Shown: positions 34,259 to 43,281, counted from the first letter of the stretch. The stretch is DNA of 64,000 nucleotides from Flavobacteriales bacterium UBA7325 (GCA_002471375.1 DKPV01000008.1:44271-108270); one strand, 5' to 3'. Program-made: numbers and translations. Notes: a model not told the origin generated them from the letters alone.

Positions 34259-35859
34259 TATTAAAAGTCAATATATTAAAAAGTGCGCTCCTTGGATGCG
34301 CACTTTTTTTGCTTACAATGTGCTCGTTCGCACAGCGTGACTTACTCGAACTTTTGCCTGGTTCGGAGCAATTGGCGTATGATGATGAAACTGGAAAAGC
34401 CCGACTAATTGGTAACGTAAGTTTTCTCTACCAAGGGAATAAGATGTATTGTGATTCCGCGCACTATTATCAGCGCAAGAACGTCGTATATGCATATGGG
34501 CATGTCCACATCAATAAACGTGATACATTAAACCTATTCTGCGATTCGCTCTTTTACAACGGGCGCACAAGAAAAGCAAAACTTTGGGGCAATGTTCGCG
34601 TGCGAGACAATGAATATAAATTAACAACAGATTCGCTCGATTACGATGCACGTAAAAGTCAGGCGTCTTATACGAATAGAGGGAAAGTTCAAAGCATTCT
34701 TACAAATGAAGTTCTTACTAGTCAGGTTGGTTACTTTCATCCAGAAAGCAAAAATTTCTTCTTTAGCCACGATGTTAATTACAAAAGCAGTGAAGTTCAG
34801 ATGACGACAGACACTCTTCGTTATAGATATAGTGAGAAGAAAACTTACTTTTATGGCCCTACCAACATCCACACACGAGATACAGACATCTATTGTGAGT
34901 CGGGATGGTATAATACGCAAACCGAGGAAGGTATCCTTAAGCAGAATGCTCATATACAGCGAGAGACTGACTATATAGCTGGTGACACACTAATATACCA
35001 ACCAAAGGACGGCACCTCAACAGGAAAGGGAAACGTTTACTATAAAGATTCAACACAAGAAATGTCGTTTAAAGGTGACTATGCGATGATTTCAGATAGC
35101 CTCCACTACTCCTTCCTTACGGGAAATGCGTTTGCCATCAAAGAACTTGTAGACGACACGATGTATGTGCATGCAGACACTTTGTATTCCTATAAATTTG
35201 ACACACTAGAATACATGCGAGCACATAGTAATGCTGGTATTTACTCTTCAAAATACCAGTGCAAAGCAGACAGTATCTCCTACTCGCCAGTAGAGGAGAA
35301 AATTGAATTATTCAACGATCCCATTGTTTGGTCGAATGATGCTGAAATGAAAGGTGAATTTATTGATCTCCATATCACAGATTCAATTATTCACAATGTC
35401 ATTATCCATGATCATGCTACTTTACTTATGAACCTGGGATCTGATAGCTTGTTTAATCAAGTAGCCGGCGGAAAAATTATTGCCCGATTTAATGACAATG
35501 ATTTGTACGAGGCAAAAGTATATGGTAACGCAACTACAATATTTTTCCCAGAGGATGATGAGTTAACTGATTCGACCGTCATGAGAAAACGCATAGGGAT
35601 GAATCGACTATATTCTAGTGACTTAAGGATAGATATTGACAGTAATGAAGTAACTGGAATAACGTATCTTGAAGAACCTGATGGTGTATTCTATCCGATG
35701 GACAAAATCAATAAAGAAGAACAATACGTACCAGGATTCATATGGTTAGATTCAAAACGACCTCGAACTTATACTGACCTCCTACGTAGACAGATGGAAG
35801 TTGGTGAAGCTACAGAGGAATCTGATGAAGAGCTGAATTCGACGTCTGAAAATAATTGA
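34255..35859 (+). CDS. OstA-like / LptA-type organic solvent tolerance domain protein
   Basis: The frame starts at TTG 34255, overlapping the purA stop; this gives the signal peptide MILKVNILKSALLGCALFLL with cleavage after SFAQ. No better start exists before the mature domain. The protein (534 residues) is filled with LptA/OstA-type beta units: KARLIGNVSFLYQGNKMYCD, VYAYGHVHINKRDTLNLFCD and KAKLWGNVRVRDNEYKLTTD. This beta-jellyroll is used to carry lipopolysaccharide across the periplasm. Bacteroidota usually have such long OstA-like proteins. The first codons contain a hairpin with T run. Confidence 0.88.
   Translation: MILKVNILKSALLGCALFLLTMCSFAQRDLLELLPGSEQLAYDDETGKARLIGNVSFLYQGNKMYCDSAHYYQRKNVVYAYGHVHINKRDTLNLFCDSLFYNGRTRKAKLWGNVRVRDNEYKLTTDSLDYDARKSQASYTNRGKVQSILTNEVLTSQVGYFHPESKNFFFSHDVNYKSSEVQMTTDTLRYRYSEKKTYFYGPTNIHTRDTDIYCESGWYNTQTEEGILKQNAHIQRETDYIAGDTLIYQPKDGTSTGKGNVYYKDSTQEMSFKGDYAMISDSLHYSFLTGNAFAIKELVDDTMYVHADTLYSYKFDTLEYMRAHSNAGIYSSKYQCKADSISYSPVEEKIELFNDPIVWSNDAEMKGEFIDLHITDSIIHNVIIHDHATLLMNLGSDSLFNQVAGGKIIARFNDNDLYEAKVYGNATTIFFPEDDELTDSTVMRKRIGMNRLYSSDLRIDIDSNEVTGITYLEEPDGVFYPMDKINKEEQYVPGFIWLDSKRPRTYTDLLRRQMEVGEATEESDEELNSTSENN
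34278..34310 (+). terminator. Terminator-like hairpin inside the first codons of the OstA-like gene
   Basis: An 8-base perfect stem (34281-34288 with 34298-34305), extended by three A-T pairs, has a 9-base loop and is followed by T up to 34310. It lies 20 bases after the purA stop codon and within the signal-peptide codons of the next gene, so it may end purA transcripts or attenuate the following gene. Confidence 0.8.
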
Positions 35860-35892
35860 TCCGTTCATTCTGCGATTAAGTTCATTCTCTGC

Positions 35893-35900
35893 TATCTTTA
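35893..35900 (+). promoter_or_regulatory. Possible -7 box before the importer lipoprotein gene
   Basis: TATCTTTA (one mismatch) ends 4 bases before ATG 35905. No clear TTTG was found upstream. Confidence 0.3.
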
Positions 35901-35904
35901 CTGC

Positions 35905-37026
35905 ATGAAAATAGCCGCATCCATATGCCTTTTGTTGCTTCTTATTTCATGTTCCAACAATGGAACAGATGAGACTAATGAGATAGAGTTTGAGGAATTG
36001 TCGCAGACAATCGTCGAAGATATTTCAGTAAAATATGCAAAGAACTTCAATATCATTCCACTCGCGAATGGCTACTTGGTTGATCTTATAGATCCGAATA
36101 CGCATAAAATCGAGCGCAGCTGGGAGTTCACTTACGATAAATCAAAAAAAGGTGATGACGTCATCCATCTTCCTCTGGAAAATATTGCTGCATTTTCACA
36201 AACAACAATTGGCATGATGTCGAGTTTGGATGCGCTTGAGCCACTAATGGGAATTACAAACATTAGCTATGTTTATGATCCTGAGGTCAAGAGGAAATTC
36301 AAAAAAGGACAAATTACCGAGTTCAAGGGTGAATCGAACTTCTCAGTTGAAAAAGCAATTAACGCAAAGGCTGACATCATCATCTACAGTGGGTTTAGCA
36401 GGGAATTTCCTCAAGCAAAAAAGTTAAAGAAATTTGGCGTCGACGCTGTACCGGATTATGACTGGCGCGAAACTCATCCTTTAGGACGTGCTGAGTGGAT
36501 AAAATTTGTTGGAGTAATCTGCGGTAAATTGGAGGAAGCCAAATCCACTTTTCAAAAGATAGAATCTGAATATTTGGAAATGTCGTTGAAAATGAATTCG
36601 ATCGACTCTACACCTGCGGTAATTAGTGGAAACTTTAGGGGCGACCAATGGACTGCCCCAGCTGGAAACAGTTATATGGCAATTCTTTTCAAGGATGCAG
36701 GTGCGAACTATGTGTATAAGGACACCAAAGGAACTGGCAGTATCTTCAAAAGCATGGAGCGAATTATTATTGATAATGAATCAACGAATTATTGGATTAA
36801 CCCTGGATTTAGCTCAAAAACAGAGATTATTGAGGCCAATCCCAAAGGCAAACATCTTGGACCGTACAAGACTAATGAAGTCTATTGCTATACACATGAT
36901 GTTAATTTATTCTGGGAGCGAAGCGCTGTTGAACCTCATCTCTTACTTGCTGATTTCATCCAAATATTTCATCCGGAAATTGAAATTGAGGGTGGTTTAA
37001 ACTTCTACAAAAAATTGGAGAAATGA
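35905..37026 (+). CDS. Metal or cobalamin ABC importer, substrate-binding lipoprotein
   Basis: A lipoprotein signal (MKIAASICLLLLLISC, Cys16) precedes a BtuF/FhuD-like helical-backbone receptor of two lobes. Recognisable segments are FSQTTIGMMSSLDALEPLMG, DIIIYSGFSREFPQAKKLKK and the C-terminal lobe with GSIFKSMERIIIDNES. It should deliver cobalamin, haem or a ferric siderophore to the permease. Its stop overlaps the permease start (ATGA), forming a three-gene operon. No riboswitch was found in the 45-base gap upstream. Confidence 0.9.
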   Translation: MKIAASICLLLLLISCSNNGTDETNEIEFEELSQTIVEDISVKYAKNFNIIPLANGYLVDLIDPNTHKIERSWEFTYDKSKKGDDVIHLPLENIAAFSQTTIGMMSSLDALEPLMGITNISYVYDPEVKRKFKKGQITEFKGESNFSVEKAINAKADIIIYSGFSREFPQAKKLKKFGVDAVPDYDWRETHPLGRAEWIKFVGVICGKLEEAKSTFQKIESEYLEMSLKMNSIDSTPAVISGNFRGDQWTAPAGNSYMAILFKDAGANYVYKDTKGTGSIFKSMERIIIDNESTNYWINPGFSSKTEIIEANPKGKHLGPYKTNEVYCYTHDVNLFWERSAVEPHLLLADFIQIFHPEIEIEGGLNFYKKLEK

Positions 37027-38021
37027 TAATATCAAGAAGACATAAGGTCCTTTTGTTTCTATCATTGGTATTCTTACCCATCGTTGCAATCCTCCATTTT
37101 CATTCAGGTCCTGCCGAACTTTCATTAGGAGATTTTTTAAATGGAATCTTTAATTACGATCCTGATATTACTGAACATAATATCGTTCGCGAGCTAAGAA
37201 TCCCACGGATGATGATGGCTATTTTGGCCGGTGCTGGACTTTCGATTGCTGGATTGTTAATGCAAACATTATTCAAAAACCCGATGGCTGGACCATACGT
37301 GCTTGGAATCAACTCAGGTGCAAGTCTATTCGTCGCCTTTAGTATTATGACTGGTATTCCATTTTTCATGTCGGACATTGGAATAATAAGTAATGCCCTG
37401 ATTGGCGCCCTTCTATTTGGATTAATCATATCTATCTTCTCCAGTATCGTGCGTTCACAGATATCACTTCTACTTATTGGGATTATGCTTGGAAGCTTTA
37501 CTGGAGCCCTCGTATCGATGCTACAAGCAGTGAGCGATGCTCAGGAATTAAAAAGTTTCACGCTATGGGCGCTAGGCTCTCTTTCTAGAGTTGAATATGA
37601 TCAACTCTTGACAATATCTGTTGTATTTTTAATTGGCTTGTTTGGGGCACTACTTCTTATCAAACCACTTAACCTTCTTGTGCTTGGTCAAGATCAGGCC
37701 AAATTAATGGGGATGAACTTTAGGATGATTCGACTTCTAATCATCACGATAACTGCAATTCTTACAGGATTAATCACTGCGTTTTGTGGCCCAATTGCTT
37801 TTGTTGGTCTGGCAGTACCAAACTTAGTGCGTATGCTCATGAAAACTCAACATCATGGTATATTAATTATTGCCTCAGCGCTATTTGGGGCACTTTTTGT
37901 CTTGATTTGTGACATCTGTATTCGGCTTCTTGAGAATCAAGTCAACATTCCAATTAATGTCTTTACATCTGTTGTCGGTGCGCCAATTGTAGTTTTACTC
38001 ATTTTACGCAAATTGAAATGA
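37023..38021 (+). CDS. FecCD-family ABC importer permease
   Basis: The 332-residue protein has about ten membrane helices and the FecCD/BtuC signatures: RELRIPRMMMAILAGAGLSI, the MQTLFKNPMAGPYVLGINSG loop, TLWALGSLSRV and CGPIAFVGLAVPNLVRM (the contact with the ATPase). Type II importers of this kind carry iron-siderophore complexes, haem or vitamin B12. It overlaps both neighbours by 4 bases, so the three proteins are co-expressed. Confidence 0.95.
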   Translation: MIISRRHKVLLFLSLVFLPIVAILHFHSGPAELSLGDFLNGIFNYDPDITEHNIVRELRIPRMMMAILAGAGLSIAGLLMQTLFKNPMAGPYVLGINSGASLFVAFSIMTGIPFFMSDIGIISNALIGALLFGLIISIFSSIVRSQISLLLIGIMLGSFTGALVSMLQAVSDAQELKSFTLWALGSLSRVEYDQLLTISVVFLIGLFGALLLIKPLNLLVLGQDQAKLMGMNFRMIRLLIITITAILTGLITAFCGPIAFVGLAVPNLVRMLMKTQHHGILIIASALFGALFVLICDICIRLLENQVNIPINVFTSVVGAPIVVLLILRKLK

Positions 38022-38725
38022 TCAAATTTTCGGAGGTACATATCGGATACAATACGGCATTGCTAAAATCGAGTTCTATGGAGCTTCATCTTGGAAGTGT
38101 GTATGTTCTTGTAGGTAAAAATGGATCTGGGAAATCAACTCTCTTAAAATCAATTGCGGGACAATTACCACTCCTATCAGGTTCTATCACTTTAGCTGGC
38201 CAAGAAGTAATAACGATCCCAAAGAAGGAGTTGCCGTCTCAACTATCCTTTGTCCCGGTACAATTTCCAGCAATGGACTATGTTCAGGCGCAAGAATTTA
38301 TTGCTGCAGGAAGATCTCCGTATACGAACATCTTTGGCAAATTAACTGATCGAGATAAATCAAGCGTAGATGCTGCTCTGAATACATTAAAAATTGAACA
38401 CCTCAGCGATCGTTTCACTTCGGAATTAAGCGACGGAGAAAAACAGCTGGTAGCAATTGCAAAAGTGATTGCGCAGGAAGCACCGTATATCTTGCTAGAT
38501 GAACCTACAGCTTTTCTAGACTACCCTAATAAAAATAAGGTACTTGCTCTATTAACCTCAATAGCGAAAGAAATGAATAAGTGCATTCTGCTCTCTGCGC
38601 ATGACATAGAATTGTGTCTAGATCATTGTGCAAATTTTCTTATCGTCAGCAAAGAAGAGCGAGCTCTTGAGTTACTTCAGAATCCAACTAAAGCAGCATT
38701 GATTGATTCAGCTTTCAAGGATTAA
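38018..38725 (+). CDS. ABC importer ATP-binding protein
   Basis: Standard ABC ATPase of 235 residues: Walker A GKNGSGKST, signature LSDGEKQ, Walker B ILLDEPTAFLD and the switch His in LSAHDIE. It is most like FecE/BtuD-type ATPases of the permease family encoded just upstream. Its ATG overlaps the permease stop codon. A broken membrane-protein gene follows. Confidence 0.95.
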   Translation: MIKFSEVHIGYNTALLKSSSMELHLGSVYVLVGKNGSGKSTLLKSIAGQLPLLSGSITLAGQEVITIPKKELPSQLSFVPVQFPAMDYVQAQEFIAAGRSPYTNIFGKLTDRDKSSVDAALNTLKIEHLSDRFTSELSDGEKQLVAIAKVIAQEAPYILLDEPTAFLDYPNKNKVLALLTSIAKEMNKCILLSAHDIELCLDHCANFLIVSKEERALELLQNPTKAALIDSAFKD

Positions 38726-38772
38726 TCCCGGAAGAATTTCACTATCTGGTTGTATTTCAGCGCACCAATTGA

Positions 38773-39309
38773 TCCTTTAGTAGAAACCTATTCAAATTTC
38801 TACTTATACTACTCAACTTCTGGCTCGGACTATTCGGGATCCTATTACTAGGATTACTCATGATCCCTCTCTTTTATTGGATTACCCAAAAGATGAACAA
38901 AAAGGGCGCTTCTGGAGGAGTCATCGGGTTCTTTCTTGGGTTCGGTATCATCGAGACGCTATTTTTAATGTCTGCTTCGCTCTACGTTGCAAATGGAGAT
39001 GATAGCTGTAGGTCCTATTTCGTTTATGGCACAACTTAATATACCCTTTCCATTGGCGAGGTAATGAACATTGCTATTGAATTTGGACGACTAATGGTTA
39101 TTAATGATTCCAATGATACGCTCGTATTGGAAAAAGTTAAATATGGAGCAATCTTCGCAGGTGATACAGAATGGATTTACCCAGGCAATTCGACAACAGC
39201 AGAAGGCGTGCGGGTCCATTACTTTTTCGATAATGAGCCGCCAGACGAGATTCACATTGATTCTGACTCAGACGAAGAAATTCGTTGGTGGCCTCGAAAA
39301 AAGCGTTAG
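38773..39309 (+). pseudogene. Membrane protein gene without a start codon and with an in-frame TAA
   Basis: After TGA 38770-38772 the frame is open to TAA 39037-39039 and then on to TAG 39307-39309. It encodes two hydrophobic regions (LFKFLLILLNFWLGLFGILL and GVIGFFLGFGIIETLFLM) and a soluble domain (YTLSIGEVMNIAIEFGRLMV, then an acidic end HIDSDSDEEIRWWPRKKR). No ATG, GTG or TTG lies before the first helix; the first ATG (38860) would cut that helix. The 3' ORF beginning at 39064 is thus part of a larger, inactive gene. No family recognised. Confidence 0.75.
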
Positions 39310-39313
39310 ACCT

Positions 39314-40852
39314 TCAATTCCCCCACTCTTTTCGATCTAGACTTCGATACTGAACTGCTTCAGCAATTTCAGGCACTCCGATGTCGGTTGACCCATTTAA
39401 GTCAGCAATTGTCCGTGCTACTTTTAAAATTCGATCGTAAGCACGTGCGCTGAAACCAAACTTTTCCATTGCTCTTTTGAGGATTATAGCAGACGAATCA
39501 TCGAGCTGACAATACTTTCTTACCTGGCGTGAGGACATCTCTGAGTTCGCGTTAGTAGGAGCGGCTTCTGCATTAAACCTACTCTGTTGAATTTGTCGTG
39601 CCTTTAAGACTCGCTCTCGTATCAACTTACTAGACTCTTCTGGCTTCGTATCTCGCAACTCATTGTATGATACCGGAGTTACTTCAACATGGAGGTCGAT
39701 TCTGTCCAGTAGAGGACCAGAGACTTTATTTAAGTATCGTTGGACAACTCCGTTCCCACAGGTACATTCTCTTTCAGGATGGTTATGATATCCACATGGA
39801 CACGGATTCATTGCCGCCACCAGCATAAAACCGGCAGGATAATCAATTGTAAATTTCGCTCTAGATATGGTTACCATTCTGTCCTCCATTGGTTGACGCA
39901 TCACTTCCAAAACCGTCCGCTTATATTCGGGTAATTCGTCAAGAAACAACACACCATTATGCGCCAAGGAAATTTCACCAGGCTGAGGATAACTGCCTCC
40001 TCCCACCAATGCGACATCTGATATTGTATGATGAGGTTTTCTAAATGGACGCTGCATGACCAACGGATGGTTCTTCGGCAATTTCCCAACCACGGAATGA
40101 ATTTTTGTTGTCTCCAGAGCTTCAGGAATTGACATTGATGGTAAAATTGTTGGAAGTCGTTTTGCTAACATGGATTTACCAGCGCCAGGTGGTCCGATCA
40201 GAATGAGGTTATGCCCACCCGCAGCAGAGATCTCGAAGGCACGTTTAATGTTTTCTTGACCTTTTACATCACTAAAATCAATCTCGTATACTTCATTACT
40301 GTTCGTAAGGTGTTCTTGATTACTGATGAGAGGTTCTATGCAGCTTGAGTCTTCTAAGAAATTGATAACATCTTGAAGCGTTTTTACCGGGATCACGTCA
40401 ATTCCTTCCACCATGATGGCTTCGTGCGCGTTTTCTGCTGGAATTATTATCCCTTTAAATCCATGAGCCTTTGCAGCAAGTGCGATCGGTAAAATCCCAG
40501 TCATTGGTTTAATATCACCATCCAAAGATAGTTCGCCAAGCATCATGTACTCCTCTAAGATGGATCGCTTCGCTTGTTCACTTGCCGCTAATATTCCAAT
40601 CGCAATCGGCAAATCGAAAGTAGATCCCTCCTTTCGAATGTCTGCGGGTGCCATATTCACAGTGATTTCTTTTCCTGGATACCGAAGTTCGTTATTCGTA
40701 AGTGCGGCTTTGATTCGTTGTTGTGATTCCTTCACAGCTGCATCCGGAAGTCCTACAAGAAAAAAATTAATTCCTTGAGCAAGATTTACTTCGATTGTAA
40801 TAATAGTAGCGTCAATGCCGAATACGGCTGCGCCAAATGATTTGACTAACAT
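39314..40852 (-). CDS. YifB/ComM-family Mg-chelatase-like AAA ATPase
   Basis: Full-length 512-residue protein. An N-terminal Lon-protease-like part (LVKSFGAAVFGIDATIITIE, EGSTFDLPIAIGILAASEQ) precedes the AAA+ core with Walker A GPPGAGKSM, Walker B GVLFLDELPE and a zinc-type cysteine group CPCGYHNHPERECTCG. The C-terminal lid ends in DLNGSTDIGVPEIAEA. ComM-type helicases help branch migration of incoming DNA during natural transformation. It stands alone; a broken gene converges with it 4 bases away. Confidence 0.95.
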   Translation of the reverse strand: MLVKSFGAAVFGIDATIITIEVNLAQGINFFLVGLPDAAVKESQQRIKAALTNNELRYPGKEITVNMAPADIRKEGSTFDLPIAIGILAASEQAKRSILEEYMMLGELSLDGDIKPMTGILPIALAAKAHGFKGIIIPAENAHEAIMVEGIDVIPVKTLQDVINFLEDSSCIEPLISNQEHLTNSNEVYEIDFSDVKGQENIKRAFEISAAGGHNLILIGPPGAGKSMLAKRLPTILPSMSIPEALETTKIHSVVGKLPKNHPLVMQRPFRKPHHTISDVALVGGGSYPQPGEISLAHNGVLFLDELPEYKRTVLEVMRQPMEDRMVTISRAKFTIDYPAGFMLVAAMNPCPCGYHNHPERECTCGNGVVQRYLNKVSGPLLDRIDLHVEVTPVSYNELRDTKPEESSKLIRERVLKARQIQQSRFNAEAAPTNANSEMSSRQVRKYCQLDDSSAIILKRAMEKFGFSARAYDRILKVARTIADLNGSTDIGVPEIAEAVQYRSLDRKEWGN

Positions 40853-40910
40853 AATAGTGGTTTGTAGGTTTGTAGGTTTTTACTTTAAGTTAGAAAGAAA
40901 AAATGGAAAT

Positions 40911-40958
40911 AAAAAACCTGATAGAAACATCAGACTCTCGTCCAAATATTCTATCAGG
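40911..40958 (-). terminator. Terminator of the T9SS cargo gene
   Basis: A 10-base stem (40917-40926 with 40949-40958) with a 22-base loop, followed on the minus strand by TTTTTT. It lies 24 bases after the stop codon at 40982. Confidence 0.7.
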
Positions 40959-40981
40959 GTAAATATAAATTCTAACGCTGA

Positions 40982-42823
40982 CTAGCGGATCACCTCCACT
41001 CTCAATGTAGAATTAGCAGTCTCTGAATTCAACCGTAAAGTATAAATTCCGCTTGCTAACTCTGAAGTATTAAAGGTAACTTGAGAAAGTCCGGCAGGCA
41101 CTGTTTCAGTTAATACAACTCTTCCGTTTAAATCTACAAATTTCAAATCTGAAACCGAAGATGAAGCATCCAAGTTTACTGTTAACTGATCTGAAAATGG
41201 ATTGGGGAATACTGACAAGCTAGTTGAAGGTTCATCCATTAATCCCAATCCACAGCTAAAATTAGCTCTAACAACGATAGCTCTTGGACTAGTTAAATAT
41301 AAAAGATTGCCGTTACCATTAAATCCATAAACCATCTGCTCAGGAACTTGCTGTCCGTACATGAAACGTACATCATCACTTCCACTAACATCTCCACCAT
41401 AATGCCCTGCAACAATAAGGATTTCTTCATCTGCATAAACATCACCAGCTTGAAGCATAGGTAAACTAAGAACTGTTCCAAGATCACTAGCCGTGATCAA
41501 ATAGTCGTCTGTGTATCCTCTTAATTCAAAATCAGTTGTTGTTGGGTTGTACGCATATACTTCTCCATAGATTGTTTGTCCGTCACTTTGGGCAGTATTC
41601 GTAATCCCTATTTCTAAACATTCAACAAAATCATCATTAGTTACCTGAAGAAGATTACCAATTTTGAACTGATTACCTGTGTTTGAAGAAAAATTCGAAA
41701 TTCCGATGGTGTTTACCAGTCCATCTGGAATATTATCAAGTCCCATTAATGAAGCTGTTACAAACACATCTTCTGAGAACGAATTATTTCCTGGATTCGC
41801 ATCTGTTCCTGAGGTTGTTGTGGCATCATATGAAACCGTGTAAGTGTCTTCTGTAGTTGGTGTCCAGTTTGTTGTACTTACAGCCGTATCAATTTGAACC
41901 GGAGCAAGATCTAAAGCATTCGTTACACCGGTATAGACAGATCCTGATGTTCCCGAAACATCAACGTCAGCTGCACAACCAGTAAGTGTGGCCCCCGTAT
42001 TATTCGTCAATGAAGACGAGAAGTTGATAGGTGCAGCATGTGACATTGGAATTCTAAATAATTGATAATCAAAAGTTCCCATCCCCCACCAAGCTTCGTT
42101 TAATACAACGTCATTGGCGTCTGCTCCACTTAATGCGATATCATCAATCATCCAGTAATAGACTCTTGCACTCCACCCAAATCGGATATATACAGTTGGT
42201 TGATTACCAGCAATCGGTGTAATATTTAGTTCTATAGTTACAGGGTTTGCTGAAGCAGCATTATTCGCTTGTCCCTGAGAAACATCATAAGTAGTCCAGT
42301 TTGTTCCGTCATTACTTACTTGAACATTCATGGCAACACCATTATTGTAACGATAGAATTGTTCGAATGATAAAATCACGGATGGCTCTGCAGAGCAGTC
42401 AATTGTATCAAGTTGAAAATAACTGCTTAAATATTGATAGTTAGATCCTGATGGTTGCCCATAAGTAAAGTGATTTGCAGAATCAATGTCACAGATCAAA
42501 TAACCATTGGCTGCTGTTGTTGATGTCATTGGGTCTCCGGGTCCCGTTGCATTATTACCATTAAAGTTACCCCATGAGCCATCATCCGTATAGGTCCAAG
42601 GACAAATTCCAGAAGAATCATCAATCGTCCATGTTGCGGGAAATCCACCGGCAAAATCCTCTGTCCAGAACGGAGTTGCTCGTTGAACATTATCGATACC
42701 CGATGCTCCATTTAATCGTGACGTTTTTTCAGCCACGGCATCTTGTGGGTCAATTTGCATTTGAGCCGAAGCACCAAAAGCAATAGCACAAGCACCAATC
42801 ATAGTGAGTAAAGTAACTTTCAT
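40982..42823 (-). CDS. Secreted T9SS cargo protein with choice-of-anchor J-like domain
   Basis: The signal peptide MKVTLLTMIGACAIAFGASA is followed by a jelly-roll domain of the choice-of-anchor J / MAM-like group (FWTEDFAGGFPATWTIDDSS to YYWMIDDIALSG, residues about 50-235), a CARDB-like Ig domain, another beta domain and the T9SS type A sorting domain in the last 75 residues (SVFPNPFSDQLTVNLD, VVLTETVPAG, ASGIYTLRLNS). It should be exported through the type IX system and attached to the cell surface. The protein has 613 residues. Role unknown; adhesion is a guess. Confidence 0.9.
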   Translation of the reverse strand: MKVTLLTMIGACAIAFGASAQMQIDPQDAVAEKTSRLNGASGIDNVQRATPFWTEDFAGGFPATWTIDDSSGICPWTYTDDGSWGNFNGNNATGPGDPMTSTTAANGYLICDIDSANHFTYGQPSGSNYQYLSSYFQLDTIDCSAEPSVILSFEQFYRYNNGVAMNVQVSNDGTNWTTYDVSQGQANNAASANPVTIELNITPIAGNQPTVYIRFGWSARVYYWMIDDIALSGADANDVVLNEAWWGMGTFDYQLFRIPMSHAAPINFSSSLTNNTGATLTGCAADVDVSGTSGSVYTGVTNALDLAPVQIDTAVSTTNWTPTTEDTYTVSYDATTTSGTDANPGNNSFSEDVFVTASLMGLDNIPDGLVNTIGISNFSSNTGNQFKIGNLLQVTNDDFVECLEIGITNTAQSDGQTIYGEVYAYNPTTTDFELRGYTDDYLITASDLGTVLSLPMLQAGDVYADEEILIVAGHYGGDVSGSDDVRFMYGQQVPEQMVYGFNGNGNLLYLTSPRAIVVRANFSCGLGLMDEPSTSLSVFPNPFSDQLTVNLDASSSVSDLKFVDLNGRVVLTETVPAGLSQVTFNTSELASGIYTLRLNSETANSTLRVEVIR

Positions 42824-42917
42824 AGTAGTGTTTTTAGTTAAGTTAGATCAACAACTGCTTGATTTTCATTCATTCGAGTTGTCGACGAATTATAAAGATC
42901 AATATAAATTTATAAAT

Positions 42918-42949
42918 AAAAAAACCGATGCCCTAAAAAGGGCATCGGT
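42918..42949 (-). terminator. Rho-independent terminator of rpmH
   Basis: A perfect 10-base stem (42924-42933 with 42940-42949) and 6-base loop, followed on the minus strand by seven T. It lies 24 bases after the rpmH stop codon. Confidence 0.93.
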
Positions 42950-42972
42950 CAATTTCCTGAAAATAAACGTTA

Positions 42973-43134
42973 CTAACGCTTATGCATTCTTTCGCTAGAG
43001 ACAGAAACCTTCTTTCTACCCTTACGGCGACGTGCAGCTAAAACTCTTCTTCCGTTCTTAGATGCCATACGGCTGCGGAATCCGTGCTTATTTCTTCTCT
43101 TTCTTACCGATGGTTGAAATGTTCTTTTGCTCAT
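42973..43134 (-). CDS. rpmH: 50S ribosomal protein L34
   Basis: The short gene encodes 53 residues beginning [20 protein letters not shown], followed by [20 protein letters not shown]. This is the classical L34 sequence. The C-terminus ([13 protein letters not shown]) is a little longer than the minimal 44-46 residue protein. It has its own promoter and terminator, and no dnaA or rnpA is adjacent in the window, unlike the arrangement in many bacteria. Confidence 0.98.
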   Translation of the reverse strand: MSKRTFQPSVRKRRNKHGFRSRMASKNGRRVLAARRRKGRKKVSVSSERMHKR

Positions 43135-43173
43135 GCTATATATTCTTAATTCGTGACGTCAAAATTTGGACTG

Positions 43174-43203
43174 CAAAGATACGGTTTTTTTCTATTCTCC
43201 AAA
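43174..43203 (-). promoter_or_regulatory. Bacteroidota-type promoter of rpmH
   Basis: On the minus strand TTTG (43203-43200), an 18-base spacer and TATCTTTG (43181-43174) match the consensus TTTG-N19-TAnnTTTG fully apart from one base of spacing. It lies 39 bases before the rpmH ATG and is divergent from the ABC exporter promoter. Confidence 0.8.
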
Positions 43204-43228
43204 GCCTTTCGACAAAAATCTGATTTTT

Positions 43229-43260
43229 TTCGGAATTACTCAAGTAGTAGACTATTTTTG
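43229..43260 (+). promoter_or_regulatory. Bacteroidota-type promoter of the ABC exporter gene
   Basis: TTCG (43229-43232), a 20-base spacer and a perfect TATTTTTG (43253-43260), 21 bases before ATG 43282. Confidence 0.6.
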
Positions 43261-43281
43261 TTTCTCGTTAGAACAAATTGA

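Noticed and set aside
1957..39039. Recoding of TAA to a sense codon, suggested by four genes that continue past TAA
   Set aside because: TAA ends many intact genes here, including typA, the NlpC/P60 gene and the TerB-like gene, and the four affected genes are small accessory genes. Nonsense mutation is simpler.
39064..39309. Independent 81-residue gene
   Set aside because: The frame continues upstream through a TAA into matching membrane-protein codons, so it is the tail of a broken gene.
40861..40882. Short tandem repeat (TTTGTAGG twice) upstream of the YifB-like gene
   Set aside because: Only two units of 8 bases; such short repeats are expected by chance in AT-rich leaders.
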